Assembly (NCBI GenBank): GCA_021405325.1
Contig: QWII01000040.1
Span: 62,001 to 126,000 of the forward strand
Source: Caldilinea sp. CFX5
GTDB taxonomy: Bacteria; Chloroflexota; Anaerolineae; Caldilineales; Caldilineaceae
Length of the DNA stretch: 64,000 nt
Direction of reading: 5' to 3'
The position numbers and the translations under genes were made by a program. Below the pieces are notes generated by a model. The model was not told the DNA's origin. It did not search any database and saw only the letters and a list, made by a program, of their open reading frames with translations. This document shows, piece by piece, positions 29,558-38,104 of the stretch (positions within the stretch are counted from its first letter, which is position 1; each line of letters opens with the position of its first letter).

Positions 29558-30827
29558 CAACATGGTGCGGCACTTCCACCCGGCCTATGATGTGATCGTG
29601 GTCGGCGGCGGACCGGCGGGACTGGGCGCGGCGCTGGCGGCCAAAGAGAATGGCGCCGAACGGGTGCTGGTCATCGACCGGGAACAAGAGGCGGGCGGCA
29701 TTCTGCTCCAATGCATCCACACCGGCTTTGGTCTTCATCACTTTGGCGAGGAGCTGACCGGGCCGGAATATGCCCAACGGGTGTTGGAACAGACATTGGA
29801 AAAAGAGGTCGATCTGCTCACCGACGCCTATGTGTTGGACATTGCCCGCGACCGGCAGGTTAAGGTGTTGTCGGGTGCGCATGGGGTGCAGCTTCTACAA
29901 GCCGGCGCTGTGGTGTTGGCGATGGGAGCGCGCGAACGGACGCGAGGCGCGATTCGCATTCCCGGCGAACGACCGGCCGGCGTCTTCACCGCCGGGTTGG
30001 CGCAAAAATTTGTCAATCAGATGGGCTATCTCCCCGGTCGCCGCGCCGTGATTCTCGGTTCGGGCGACATCGGGCTGATCATGGCGCGCCGGTTGACGCT
30101 GGAAGGGGTCGAGGTGGCCGGCGTCTTTGAGATCATGCCTCACGCTAACGGGCTGAATCGCAACATTGTCCAGTGTCTACATGATTTCGATATTCCGCTC
30201 CATCTCTCCACCACGGTGGTAGGGATTCATGGCCGCGACCGGGTGGAAAAGGTCACGGTGGCGCCGGTGGATCACCAGTTGCAGCCGCTCCTCAGCCGCG
30301 CTTGGGCGATTCCTTGCGACACGCTCTTGCTCTCCATCGGCCTGCTTCCCGACAACGAACTAGCCCACCAACTGCGGCTGCGGCTCGACCCCGTAACCAG
30401 CGGTCCCGTGGTGAGCAGCAGCATGGAGAGTTCCATGGATGGCGTCTTTGCCTGTGGCAACACGGTGCATATTCATGATCTGGTCGATTTTGTCAGCGCT
30501 GAGGCCGCCCTGGCCGGCGCCAATGCAGCGCGCTATGTCACTGGTCATCTGCCGCCTGCCGACAACGTGCGTTTGATCCCCGGTGAAAATGTCGCCTACT
30601 GTGTGCCGCAGACGATCGCTACTGATCGCGAGCATACGGTCTACCTCCGGGTGCGCCGACCGTTGGAGCAGTGCAGCTTGCGCCTGGGGTCCCTGCTGGG
30701 CAATGTGGTCTACGAAAAGAAATTGCGCTACGTCTTCCCCGCCGAGATGATCAATCTCAAGCTACGCCCGCGCGTTCTGGCCGATTTTCATGGTGACGCG
30801 CTGGCGGTGGATGTGGTGGCGCGGTAG
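29550..30827 (+). CDS. NAD(P)/FAD-dependent oxidoreductase, second flavoprotein of the DUF1667 module
   Basis: A 425-residue protein of the pyridine nucleotide-disulphide oxidoreductase class. [20 protein letters not shown] is the FAD loop, [20 protein letters not shown] the NAD(P) loop, and [20 protein letters not shown] the C-terminal FAD motif. There is no redox-active CxxC pair. It overlaps the previous gene by 8 bases. Its likely role is to move electrons between the partner dehydrogenase and NAD(P) or another carrier. The gene is followed by a tract of GTAGATAG repeats before the DUF1667 gene. Confidence 0.88.
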   Translation: MISNMVRHFHPAYDVIVVGGGPAGLGAALAAKENGAERVLVIDREQEAGGILLQCIHTGFGLHHFGEELTGPEYAQRVLEQTLEKEVDLLTDAYVLDIARDRQVKVLSGAHGVQLLQAGAVVLAMGARERTRGAIRIPGERPAGVFTAGLAQKFVNQMGYLPGRRAVILGSGDIGLIMARRLTLEGVEVAGVFEIMPHANGLNRNIVQCLHDFDIPLHLSTTVVGIHGRDRVEKVTVAPVDHQLQPLLSRAWAIPCDTLLLSIGLLPDNELAHQLRLRLDPVTSGPVVSSSMESSMDGVFACGNTVHIHDLVDFVSAEAALAGANAARYVTGHLPPADNVRLIPGENVAYCVPQTIATDREHTVYLRVRRPLEQCSLRLGSLLGNVVYEKKLRYVFPAEMINLKLRPRVLADFHGDALAVDVVAR

Positions 30828-30880
30828 ATAGGTAGATAGGTAGACAGGTAGATAGGTAGATAGGGAAATAGGGAAATAGG
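30828..30880. repeat. GTAGATAG tandem word repeat (one arm only)
   Basis: About seven degenerate TAGATAGG/TAGACAGG units run from the stop of the flavoprotein gene to just before the DUF1667 gene, ending in GGGAAATA units. The vocabulary equals that of the hairpin at 22083-22204, but no complementary arm follows. Confidence 0.7.
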
Positions 30881-30900
30881 TGGATAAGAGGGGGGATGGT

Positions 30901-31272
30901 GTGGAGATAACGGTGAATTATTTATGTATTGGTTGTCCGTTGGGTTGCCGGTTGGAGGTGGACGAGGCGGGGGATGGACATGTGGTGGAGGTGCGGGGCT
31001 TTTCTTGCAAGCGGGGGCGGGAATATGCGTTGCAGGAACATACGGCGCCGCAACGGATGGTGACGACCACTGTTCGGATCGAGGGCGCGCTATTAGCCCG
31101 GCTGCCGGTGCGCACCAACAAGCCGGTAGGCAAAAACCAGGTCATGGCGATCTGTCAGGCGCTGCGCACGCTCAAAGTCCTGGCGCCCATCCAGTGCGGC
31201 GCCGTCATCCTCCCCAACGTTCTCAACAGCGGCGTCGATGTCATTGCCTCCCGGAGTATGGGGGCGATCTAG
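30901..31272 (+). CDS. DUF1667 domain-containing protein
   Basis: A 123-residue protein of the DUF1667 family. The N-terminus [14 protein letters not shown] has the family's cysteine set (C-x-x-C-x-x-x-C), a further cysteine occurs in [14 protein letters not shown], and [15 protein letters not shown] and [13 protein letters not shown] are typical. GTG 30901 is preferred because it follows GGGGGA directly and gives the usual short N-terminus; an in-frame GTG at 30880 lies inside the repeat tract. The family is the constant third member of the two-flavoprotein module and probably binds a metal or cluster for electron transfer. That role is inferred. Confidence 0.85.
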   Translation: MEITVNYLCIGCPLGCRLEVDEAGDGHVVEVRGFSCKRGREYALQEHTAPQRMVTTTVRIEGALLARLPVRTNKPVGKNQVMAICQALRTLKVLAPIQCGAVILPNVLNSGVDVIASRSMGAI

Positions 31273-31352
31273 AAGACAGGAAGAGAAGACACGGAGCGGA
31301 GCGTTCTGACCTTTGCGCTCTAGCGCTTCTTTCCCAATCAGCAGACCGCAAC

Positions 31353-31432
31353 ATAGTCGCACTTGGACTAAATGGACGCTGGACTACGCGACTATACGAC
31401 TGCGGACTACTGACAATCAAAACCCGACGAGG
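31353..31432. repeat. GTCGC/GGACTA word-repeat tract
   Basis: TAGTCGCACTTGGACTAAAT and GGACTACGCGACTATACGAC are made of short GACTA/GTCGC words that pair with one another in several ways. The same vocabulary is used at 37581-37655. The 170-base spacer before the ABC1 gene holds nothing else that I recognise. Confidence 0.5.
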
Positions 31433-31440
31433 TTGCACCC

Positions 31441-33126
31441 ATGAACCTATTTGGTCACGCCAGCCTGTTTTGGTCGAAACGGCACCGGCGGCGGAGCCGG
31501 GAGATTGCGGAAATTCTGACACGACATGGTTTGGGCGCGCTGGTGGCCCAACTGGGGTTAGTACGCTACCTGGATCTGCCGCGCCGGTTATTACACAGAG
31601 CAGAAAACCGCACACACAGCAGTCCAGGTCGCCATCTGCGGCTGGCCTTTGAGGAACTCGGCCCCACCTTTATCAAACTGGGCCAGTTGTTGAGTACCCG
31701 CCCCGATCTCTTGCCGCCGGAGACGATTGCCGAACTCAAACTGTTGCAGGATCGCGTGCCGCCGGCGCCGTGGGATGCGGTGCAACCCTGGCTGGAAGCG
31801 GAATTAGGGCGACCGCTAGAGGCCTGTTTTGCGGCCATTGAAACCACCCCACTGGCCGCCGCCTCCCTGGCGCAAGTCTATGGCGCGACGCTGGCCGACG
31901 GCCGTCAAATTGTGGTGAAAGTCCAGCGGCCCCAGATCGAGCCGTTGATCGAGACCGATCTGGAAATCCTGCTGGCGCTGGCTCGCCGGGCGCAACAGCG
32001 CAACCCCTTGGGCGAACTCTATGATCTGGTGGCGATGGCCGAAGAGTTTGCCGTCACCATTCGCAGCGAGTTGGATTACCGGCGCGAGGCGCACAACGCC
32101 GAACTCTTTCAAGCTAACTTTGCTGACGCCGCCTATGTTCACATTCCCAAAATCTACTGGGAGTACACCACCCGCCGGGTGTTGACAATGGAGCGGCTGG
32201 ATGGCATCAAGATCGACGATATTGCTGCCTTGACCCGGGCCGGCTATGATTGCAAGCAAGTGGCGCGGGCAGCCACCCGCTTTGTCTTCAAAGAGATTTT
32301 AGAAGATGGCGTCTTTCACGCCGACCCCCATCCGGGGAACTATGTGGTGCTGCCGGGGACGGTGGTGGGCGTGATGGATTTTGGCAAGGTGGGCTATGTC
32401 GATACGCGTGACCGGGTGGCGTTGACCTTGCTCTTTATCGCCCTGATCCAGATGGATGCGCCGGCGATTGTCGATCAGATGATCCGGCTGCGCTTTGTCG
32501 AACGCACGGTTGAGCGCGAGGCGCTGGAAGCCGATCTGCGTCGCGTCTTAAAACAGTTTCAGGGCGTCCCGCTGCATGAGATCCGCATTACGGCGCTGCT
32601 CAACGCCCTGCTGGCCCTGGTCTTTCGCCACCGCTTGCGCCTGCCGACCGACTTCATCCTGCTCCTGCAAACGCTCTCGATGATGGAAGCGGCGGCGATC
32701 AAACTCGACCCGGACTTTGAAATCTTCGCCGTCGCCAAGCCCTATGTGCGGCGCTTCCAACGGCAGCTATGGCTACGACCGCAGTGGGGGCCGGAGGCGT
32801 TGCGCAGTACGGTCGCCCTGAGTGATCTGCTGCTGCGGTTGCCGCAGCGAGCCGTGCGCATCTTGGATCGCCTGGAAGAAGATAACCTTGGTCTCCAGGT
32901 GCGCGTACCCCAGTTGCCGACGATCTTACACAAGGTGGATCGGGTGGCCAATCAATTTACCATCACCCTGTTGACCGCGGCTTTTATTGTCGCCGTCGCC
33001 TGGCTGTTGCCGCTGCTCGATCTGACCTGGCCCTGGAATTTTGCCACCTGGTTGGTGGTGGGCGCCTTTGCCATTGTCAACCTATCCGGTTTGTGGCTGC
33101 TGGCGCGGATTATGCGGTCGGATTGA
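31441..33126 (+). CDS. ABC1 kinase family protein (AarF/UbiB-like)
   Basis: A 561-residue atypical kinase. The diagnostic KxGQ motif is in FIKLGQLLSTRPDLLPPE, the A-rich loop in AAASLAQVYGA, the ATP lysine in VVKVQRP, the catalytic loop in FHADPHPGNY and the metal motif in VMDFGKVG. Two C-terminal TM helices (FTITLLTAAFIVAVAWLLPL, then WLVVGAFAIVNLSGLWLLA) anchor it. Family members support isoprenoid quinone synthesis or lipid homeostasis. A link with the quinone-using succinate dehydrogenase is plausible, but no quinone genes adjoin. ATG 31441 begins MNLFGHASLFW. Confidence 0.92.
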   Translation: MNLFGHASLFWSKRHRRRSREIAEILTRHGLGALVAQLGLVRYLDLPRRLLHRAENRTHSSPGRHLRLAFEELGPTFIKLGQLLSTRPDLLPPETIAELKLLQDRVPPAPWDAVQPWLEAELGRPLEACFAAIETTPLAAASLAQVYGATLADGRQIVVKVQRPQIEPLIETDLEILLALARRAQQRNPLGELYDLVAMAEEFAVTIRSELDYRREAHNAELFQANFADAAYVHIPKIYWEYTTRRVLTMERLDGIKIDDIAALTRAGYDCKQVARAATRFVFKEILEDGVFHADPHPGNYVVLPGTVVGVMDFGKVGYVDTRDRVALTLLFIALIQMDAPAIVDQMIRLRFVERTVEREALEADLRRVLKQFQGVPLHEIRITALLNALLALVFRHRLRLPTDFILLLQTLSMMEAAAIKLDPDFEIFAVAKPYVRRFQRQLWLRPQWGPEALRSTVALSDLLLRLPQRAVRILDRLEEDNLGLQVRVPQLPTILHKVDRVANQFTITLLTAAFIVAVAWLLPLLDLTWPWNFATWLVVGAFAIVNLSGLWLLARIMRSD

Positions 33127-33129
33127 CAG

Positions 33130-33268
33130 TCCGGTATCGCTCGTAGCCAGTCCGTGACTGGCGGCCCATGGTTTGCAGGTTCAACACCAGCGAGACGAGG
33201 TCCGGTATCGCTCGTAGCCAGTCCGTGACTGGCGTTGTGGGCCGCCAGTCACGGACTGGCTATGAGCG
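33130..33268. repeat. REP-like palindrome cluster: two direct copies and one inverted copy
   Basis: The 34-base unit TCCGGTATCGCTCGTAGCCA... occurs at 33130-33163 and 33201-33234 in direct orientation. CGCCAGTCACGGACTGGCTA continuing to 33268 is the inverted copy, so 33210-33234 and 33244-33268 form a 25-bp-arm hairpin. It occupies the spacer between the ABC1 and VIT1-like genes. Confidence 0.85.
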
Positions 33269-33398
33269 GGTTTCCTAGTGATGAAAACGCTACCGTGATG
33301 ACCAGTCTGAATCCTATCCAGGTAGGTAGCGCCGAAAAAGGGCGCTTCTGCTATTGTGAGAGGTGGCATCAATCTAGACAAACAGATAGGACTTACTT

Positions 33399-34151
33399 GT
33401 GCGCAAACGTTTGCCTAATCTCGAAGCGGAACATCGACCGGCGGCCATCCGCGCTCGACTCGAAGGGATACAGCAACACAGTTATCTGGGCGATGCGGTC
33501 TTGGGTGGGATCGATGGTTGTGTTACAACCTTTGCGGTAGTGGCCGGCGCCGTGGGCGGCGGCTTTCCGGCCATTGTGGCGATTGTATTGGGTTTCGCCA
33601 ACCTGTTGGCCGATGGCTTTAGCATGGCGGTGAGCAACTATCAAAGCACCAAGAGCCAGCGCGAATTTGTCGAAGAAGCGCGCCACACCGAAGAGACGCA
33701 CATTGAGCAGGTTCCAGAGGGTGAGCGCGAAGAGATTCGCCAGATCTTTGCCCGCAAGGGCTTTGATGGCGACACATTGGATCAGATTGTCGATGTCATC
33801 ACCCAGGATCGCCAACTATGGGTGAATACCATGTTAACCGAGGAGTTGGGCTTGCAGATCGATGGCCCTAGTCCGCTACGGGCCGCCGTCGCCACCTTTT
33901 TCGCCTTTTTTGTTGTTGGCCTCATTCCCCTCATCCCTTTTTTAATACCTACATTAACGCCGACCCAAACGTTTACCGCCAGCGCCTTGGTCACCGCCCT
34001 GGCTTTCTTTGGTATTGGCATGGGCAAGGGGTTTGTATTAGGGCGGTCAATGGCGCGCAGTGGCCTGGAGACGCTTCTCGTTGGCGGAACGGCGGCGTTA
34101 CTGGCTTACGTGGTGGGTGCGTGGCTGCGTTTGACCTTTGGGGTGGAGTAA
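33399..34151 (+). CDS. VIT1/CCC1-family transporter
   Basis: A 250-residue membrane protein of the VIT1/CCC1 iron/manganese transporter family. YLGDAVLGGIDGCVTTFAVV and FANLLADGFSMAVSNYQSTK are the conserved TM1-TM2 signatures with the metal-coordinating acidic residues. A cytoplasmic charged segment (EEARHTEETHIEQVPEGERE) is the metal-binding region, and three C-terminal helices follow. It would move Fe2+ or Mn2+ out of the cytoplasm. The GTG start at 33399 has TAGGA about 7 bases upstream. The next gene starts 36 bases after its stop. Confidence 0.9.
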   Translation: MRKRLPNLEAEHRPAAIRARLEGIQQHSYLGDAVLGGIDGCVTTFAVVAGAVGGGFPAIVAIVLGFANLLADGFSMAVSNYQSTKSQREFVEEARHTEETHIEQVPEGEREEIRQIFARKGFDGDTLDQIVDVITQDRQLWVNTMLTEELGLQIDGPSPLRAAVATFFAFFVVGLIPLIPFLIPTLTPTQTFTASALVTALAFFGIGMGKGFVLGRSMARSGLETLLVGGTAALLAYVVGAWLRLTFGVE

Positions 34152-34186
34152 CACCACCGGTCAAACGCGGCGACAGGAGAAGAACG

Positions 34187-35095
34187 ATGTCATCCAATGG
34201 AGAGAAGAAGCAATATAGCAATCGCGCAATCGCTGAACAGTTTGAGCAAGTCGCAGAGTTGCTCGAGGCGCAGGAGGCTAACCCATATCGTGTCCGCGCC
34301 TATCGCCTGGCCGCCGCGACCTTACGCGATCTGCAACAGCCGGTGAGTACCATCCTGGCGACCGAAGGCACAGAAGGTTTGCGTCAGTTGCCAACCATTG
34401 GCGTCTCATTGGCCCGTTCGATCGAGCAATTGGTCGATAGCGGCAAGCTGAATTTACTGGAGCAACTGCGCGGCACAACAACGCCGGAACGTGTGTTGGC
34501 GACCGTGACCGGCATTGGCCCCATTCTGGCCGGCCGCATTCACGAACAGTTGGCGATTGAAACCTTAGCCGAACTGGAGGCAGCCGCCTACGACGGTCGG
34601 CTCGACCGTGTGCCAGGCTTTGGGCAGGGGCGGGTGCGTGGGGTGCGCGAGGCGTTGGCGGGGCGCTTGCACCGCCGTCCGCGGGCGCCGGCAGCGCCAC
34701 AGCCAACAGCGCTTGCCCAACCGCCGGTCAGCGAACTACTGGCTATCGACCGGGAATATCGGGAGAAAGCCAAAGCCCGCCGCTTGCCGCAGATTGCCCC
34801 ACAGCGCTTCAACCCAACGGGGGCGGCCTGGTTGCCTGTTCTCCATACGGTGCGTGGGGAAAATCACTACAGCGCCCTCTTTTCCAACACCGCACGCGCT
34901 CATGAGTTGGGCATGACCAATGATTGGGTTGTCATCTACCGTGATGATCACGATGGCGCAGGCCAGTGGACGGTGGTAACGGCGCGTTATGGCGATTGGC
35001 AAGGCAAACGGATTGTCCGTGGGCGCGAGGCTGACTGTGCAGCCTATTATGCAACGCTGGCCGGACCGCCGACCAGAGCTGCCACTACGGCTTGA
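34187..35095 (+). CDS. PolX-type helix-hairpin-helix DNA-binding protein
   Basis: A 302-residue protein. Residues about 10-80 resemble the 8-kDa N-terminal domain of family X DNA polymerases (NRAIAEQFEQVAELLEAQ, NPYRVRAYRLAA, LPTIGVSLARSIEQLV). HhH motifs follow (TVTGIGPILAGRIHE, VPGFGQGRVRGVREAL). The polymerase palm and its aspartates are absent. The C-terminal third (LPQIAPQRFNPTGAAWLPVL, SNTARAHELGMTNDWVVIY) is a conserved block I recall from stand-alone helix-hairpin-helix proteins; its function is unknown. AGGAGA upstream fixes ATG 34187. A role in DNA binding or repair is inferred from the HhH part. Confidence 0.8.
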   Translation: MSSNGEKKQYSNRAIAEQFEQVAELLEAQEANPYRVRAYRLAAATLRDLQQPVSTILATEGTEGLRQLPTIGVSLARSIEQLVDSGKLNLLEQLRGTTTPERVLATVTGIGPILAGRIHEQLAIETLAELEAAAYDGRLDRVPGFGQGRVRGVREALAGRLHRRPRAPAAPQPTALAQPPVSELLAIDREYREKAKARRLPQIAPQRFNPTGAAWLPVLHTVRGENHYSALFSNTARAHELGMTNDWVVIYRDDHDGAGQWTVVTARYGDWQGKRIVRGREADCAAYYATLAGPPTRAATTA

Positions 35096-35111
35096 ACCTG
35101 GCATTCTATCG

Positions 35112-35170
35112 TGGGGGCGTACCCTTGCGGTCGCCCCGGTTCCCCCAATATTCGTAGGGGCGTACCCTAC
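35112..35170. repeat. GGGGCGTACCC direct repeat
   Basis: GGGGCGTACCC occurs at 35114-35124 and 35157-35167, each within a GTAGGGGCG/GGTCGCCCC-like context. It lies in the 130-base spacer before the SLC13 gene and resembles short dispersed intergenic repeats; no gene is seen. Confidence 0.5.
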
Positions 35171-35224
35171 AGGCGAAAGGTTTTCTAAATCGCTACAGTA
35201 ACATCACTACGAAGGAAGCTGGCT

Positions 35225-37015
35225 ATGGTCACCAGTATTAGTAATTCTAAAGCTATCCGGCGCAATCGTGCGTTGTCGCTCCCCCTTCTGCAGATTGCCT
35301 TGGTCATCTTATTGGCGCTGATCGGCTATTATCTGGCGCCACCGGATCTCAAGAGCGGCGCCTATGTCGCGCAAGTTCATAGCACAGTGGCAGGGCAGAC
35401 GATACGCCTCGACTTCCCCTTTACCATCGGTGACGCCACCGGCGCTCAAGTCACGAAGAGCATCACGACCGATGGCATCACCCTCCTGGTCATGGGCAAT
35501 GAGAGTTATCGCCTGGGCATTGGTGAACGGCTCCGCTTCCAAGTGCGTGCGGTCGATGCCGCGGGTCAGCCGGCGCCGCTCCACCTAAATACCACTGGTT
35601 CCCTCCTGGTGGGGCCGGGGTATCAACAGACTCTGCCGCCGACCACACAAGTGCAGGATGAAGCGGGAACCTGGCTTGTCTTCACGATGCGAATGCCGTT
35701 GCAGGCCAAAACCACGCTGGCCCTGCTCTTTGCTGTGGCCGGGCTGTGGTTAACCGAGTTGATCCCGCTGGCGGCGAGCGCGCTCTTGATCCCGGTGGTG
35801 GCCGTTGTCACCGGCATTGCGGGCGAAACCGCGGTCTTTCAATCCTTTGCCGACCCGATCATCATGCTCTTCCTGGCCGGCTTTCTCATGGCCGAAGGGA
35901 TGCGGCGCACCGGGTTGGATCGCTGGGTGGCGCTGGCGATTCTCCACCGTTCCAGCGCGCAACCGGCCTATTTGATGTTGACACTGATGGCGCTGACGGC
36001 TTTTCTCTCCATGTGGATGTCCAATACCGCCGCGGCGGCCATCACCATTCCCATTGCCCTGGCAATTCTGGCAAAAATTCCTGACGAAGACGAGCCGACC
36101 GGTTTTCGCAAAGCGCTCATTCTGGCCGTTGCCTACTCGGCCACCATCGGCGGCATTGGGTCGGCCATTGGCACGCCGGCCAACATGTTGGCGGTGAGTT
36201 TTCTCAATAAATACGCAGGAGCGGAACTGGCCTTTGCCGATTGGTTTGCTTTTGGTCTGCCGGTAGTTGTGTTCATGACGCCGATTATCTGGCTCTATCT
36301 GCTCTTTACCTTTGGGCTCAACCCCTGGCGGGTCAACGGCGCCATCCAACATACGATTCAACACGAACTCTATGCCGCTGAGTTTAAGCAGCACGGGCCA
36401 CTGGGTCGCGACCAGAAGTTGGTGCTGGGCATCTTTCTGGGCGTCATGGCGTTCTGGCTCACCGAGGAGTGGCACGGCATTTCGACGGCCATTGTCGCCA
36501 TCGGCGGCGCGCTGCTGCTCTTTCTGTTACGGCTGGTGAAAGAAGATGATCTGAACCAGATCAATTGGAACGCGCTGCTGACCTTTGGCGGCGGGCTGGC
36601 GATTGGCACGCTGTTGGTCAGCACCGGCGTCTCGGATTGGATCGCCTTGCAACTGGTGGGGCTGAATAGCCTGCCGGCGGCGCTGGTCGTCTTTCTGATG
36701 GCGGGGTTGACGCTGTTACTGGGCGCCTTTATTTCCAACACGGCGTGCGCTGCCATGCTCATCCCCCTGGCCATACCGCTGGCGCAATTGCTGGGGCTGG
36801 ATCCGCGCCTGTTGGTGGCGGTGGTGGCGATTGGCTCCTCTATCGACTTTGCCCTGGTCATCGGCACCCCGCCGACCATGCTGGCCTATGCCACCGGTTT
36901 CTTTCGCACCAGCGAAATTTTCCGTCGCGGCCTTCTGCTCGACTTGATTGGGCTGCTCCTGTTGAGCTTTGGTGTGATCTGGATCTGGTGGCTGCTTGGC
37001 GTCGTGCGGCTGTAG
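35225..37015 (+). CDS. SLC13/DASS family anion transporter with N-terminal extracytoplasmic insert
   Basis: A 596-residue protein. The C-terminal 430 residues are a divalent anion:sodium symporter domain: paired WMSNTAAAAITIPIALAIL and ISNTACAAMLIPLAIPLA (SNT motifs of the two repeats) and LILAVAYSATIGGIGSAIGT. Before it lies one TM helix (LLQIALVILLALIGYYLAPP) and about 120 residues of predicted beta-rich extracytoplasmic sequence (residues about 45-165), which ordinary family members lack. Substrates of the family are sulphate, citrate or C4-dicarboxylates. The insert could bind or guard the substrate outside the membrane. Confidence 0.88.
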   Translation: MVTSISNSKAIRRNRALSLPLLQIALVILLALIGYYLAPPDLKSGAYVAQVHSTVAGQTIRLDFPFTIGDATGAQVTKSITTDGITLLVMGNESYRLGIGERLRFQVRAVDAAGQPAPLHLNTTGSLLVGPGYQQTLPPTTQVQDEAGTWLVFTMRMPLQAKTTLALLFAVAGLWLTELIPLAASALLIPVVAVVTGIAGETAVFQSFADPIIMLFLAGFLMAEGMRRTGLDRWVALAILHRSSAQPAYLMLTLMALTAFLSMWMSNTAAAAITIPIALAILAKIPDEDEPTGFRKALILAVAYSATIGGIGSAIGTPANMLAVSFLNKYAGAELAFADWFAFGLPVVVFMTPIIWLYLLFTFGLNPWRVNGAIQHTIQHELYAAEFKQHGPLGRDQKLVLGIFLGVMAFWLTEEWHGISTAIVAIGGALLLFLLRLVKEDDLNQINWNALLTFGGGLAIGTLLVSTGVSDWIALQLVGLNSLPAALVVFLMAGLTLLLGAFISNTACAAMLIPLAIPLAQLLGLDPRLLVAVVAIGSSIDFALVIGTPPTMLAYATGFFRTSEIFRRGLLLDLIGLLLLSFGVIWIWWLLGVVRL

Positions 37016-37055
37016 GTGGTATGATTGGGCAATGGGTTTTAGTGGTCTGCAGGAA

Positions 37056-37127
37056 TTGGTTGGTTCGGTGGTTTCGACAAGCGTTCGGCTGAGCTCACGC
37101 CGAAGCCTCAACCAACGGACCAACCAA
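37056..37127. repeat. GGTTGGTTCGG hairpin, TTTCGACAAGC family, copy 3
   Basis: TTGGTTGGTTCGGTGGTT (37056-37073) pairs with 37110-37127 with two mismatches. Inside it TTTCGACAAGC is interrupted by a second small hairpin (TTCGGC/GCCGAA), so the loop differs from the copies at 17476 and 25163. It separates the SLC13 and 4-TM genes. Confidence 0.65.
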
Positions 37128-37160
37128 CTCCCTGACTTCCAGACTAGAGAATGAGTGTGA

Positions 37161-37580
37161 ATGCCGCCGATTACCCGAACTTTTATTAAAACCGGTTTGC
37201 TCTATTTGATCGCTGCCTTTTTGGCTGGTTTATTGGTTGCCGGCTATGCGCCCTTTGGTTGGCCGGTCTGGTTTGCCGCCCTGGCGCCGGTCTATTTTCA
37301 CCTCTTTATGGTCGGCTGGGTGACACAGTTGATCATTGGTGTCGCCTACTGGATGTTCCCCAAGTTTACCAAAGAACAGCCGCGCGGGTCGGCCACACTG
37401 GCCTGGACGGTTTATGGCTTCCTCAACAGCGGGCTGTTGCTGCGCGTGGTGGCCGAACCGTGGCAGAGTGTGCAGCCACACGCGGTTTGGGGCTGGTTGC
37501 TGGTCGGCGCAGCCGGGTTGCAATGGTTGGGCGGGGTGGCCTTTGTGGTCAACACCTGGCCGCGGGTGAAAGAGAAATAG
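37161..37580 (+). CDS. small 4-TM protein, haem-copper oxidase subunit I-like
   Basis: A 139-residue protein with four predicted helices. The segment YFHLFMVGWVTQLIIGVAYW ending in a proline (MFPKF) resembles the histidine-containing helix pair seen in cbb3/NO-reductase subunit I and NnrS-like proteins, but the protein is far too short for an oxidase. The closing WPRVKEK is a basic cytoplasmic tail. It and the gene at 37680 are paralogues (the second has IHIELLLLGWTLQLALGVAF at the same place), so they may form a heterodimer with a pseudo-eight-helix core. Haem binding is possible through the histidines but unproven. Confidence 0.65.
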   Translation: MPPITRTFIKTGLLYLIAAFLAGLLVAGYAPFGWPVWFAALAPVYFHLFMVGWVTQLIIGVAYWMFPKFTKEQPRGSATLAWTVYGFLNSGLLLRVVAEPWQSVQPHAVWGWLLVGAAGLQWLGGVAFVVNTWPRVKEK

Positions 37581-37655
37581 TCAGTAGTCCGTAGTCATAA
37601 AGTCGCGTAGTCCGCAGTCGGTCTAGTGCAGTTTCGGCTGCATTGCGGTCTACTG
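37581..37655. repeat. GTAGTCCG word-repeat tract with partial hairpin
   Basis: TCAGTAGTCCGTAGTCATAA and GTCGCGTAGTCCGCAGTCGG are built of AGTCCG/TAGTC words and partly pair with TGCGGTCTACTGATA at about 37643-37657. It lies between the two paralogous 4-TM genes. Confidence 0.55.
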
Positions 37656-37679
37656 ATAGTTGGTTGGGTAGAGGAATTC

Positions 37680-38084
37680 ATGCCGCGTCTAAGTGTCTGG
37701 CTGATTCGCACGGCCCTGCTCCATCTGCTGGCGGGTTTTACCATTGGTGCGCTGTTGCTTGCCAACAAAGGTGTGCCGCTTCACCCGATGCTCTGGCGTT
37801 TGCTGCCAATCCATATCGAACTGTTGTTGCTGGGTTGGACGTTGCAACTGGCGCTGGGCGTCGCCTTCTGGATCTTGCCCCGCTTTCAGAATGAGCGGCC
37901 ACGGGCGGGTCTGGCTTGGGTGGCTTATTTTCTGTTGAATCTTGGCATCGGGTTGGTGGCGGCCAGTGTTTTTCTGGTGACAGTGCCGGCGTTGGTGTTC
38001 TGGGGGCGCTTGCTGGAAGTGGGCGCGGCTGTAACCTTTGCGCTTCATGCCTGGCCGCGCGTGAAGCCGCCGATGGCAATATAA
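37680..38084 (+). CDS. small 4-TM protein, paralogue of the preceding gene
   Basis: A 134-residue four-helix protein aligned end to end with the upstream gene product: LLHLLAGFTIGALLLANK matches LLYLIAAFLAGLLVAGYA, PIHIELLLLGWTLQLALGVA matches YFHLFMVGWVTQLIIGVAYW, and both end in WPRVK. One histidine of the core helix is kept (PIHIE), supporting a shared ligand. GAGGA upstream supports ATG 37680. It is separated from its partner by a word-repeat tract. Function unknown; a haem- or quinone-associated membrane role is a guess from the resemblance to oxidase subunit I. Confidence 0.65.
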   Translation: MPRLSVWLIRTALLHLLAGFTIGALLLANKGVPLHPMLWRLLPIHIELLLLGWTLQLALGVAFWILPRFQNERPRAGLAWVAYFLLNLGIGLVAASVFLVTVPALVFWGRLLEVGAAVTFALHAWPRVKPPMAI

Positions 38085-38104
38085 ATAGGGTAAGGAGAAC
38101 GGTT

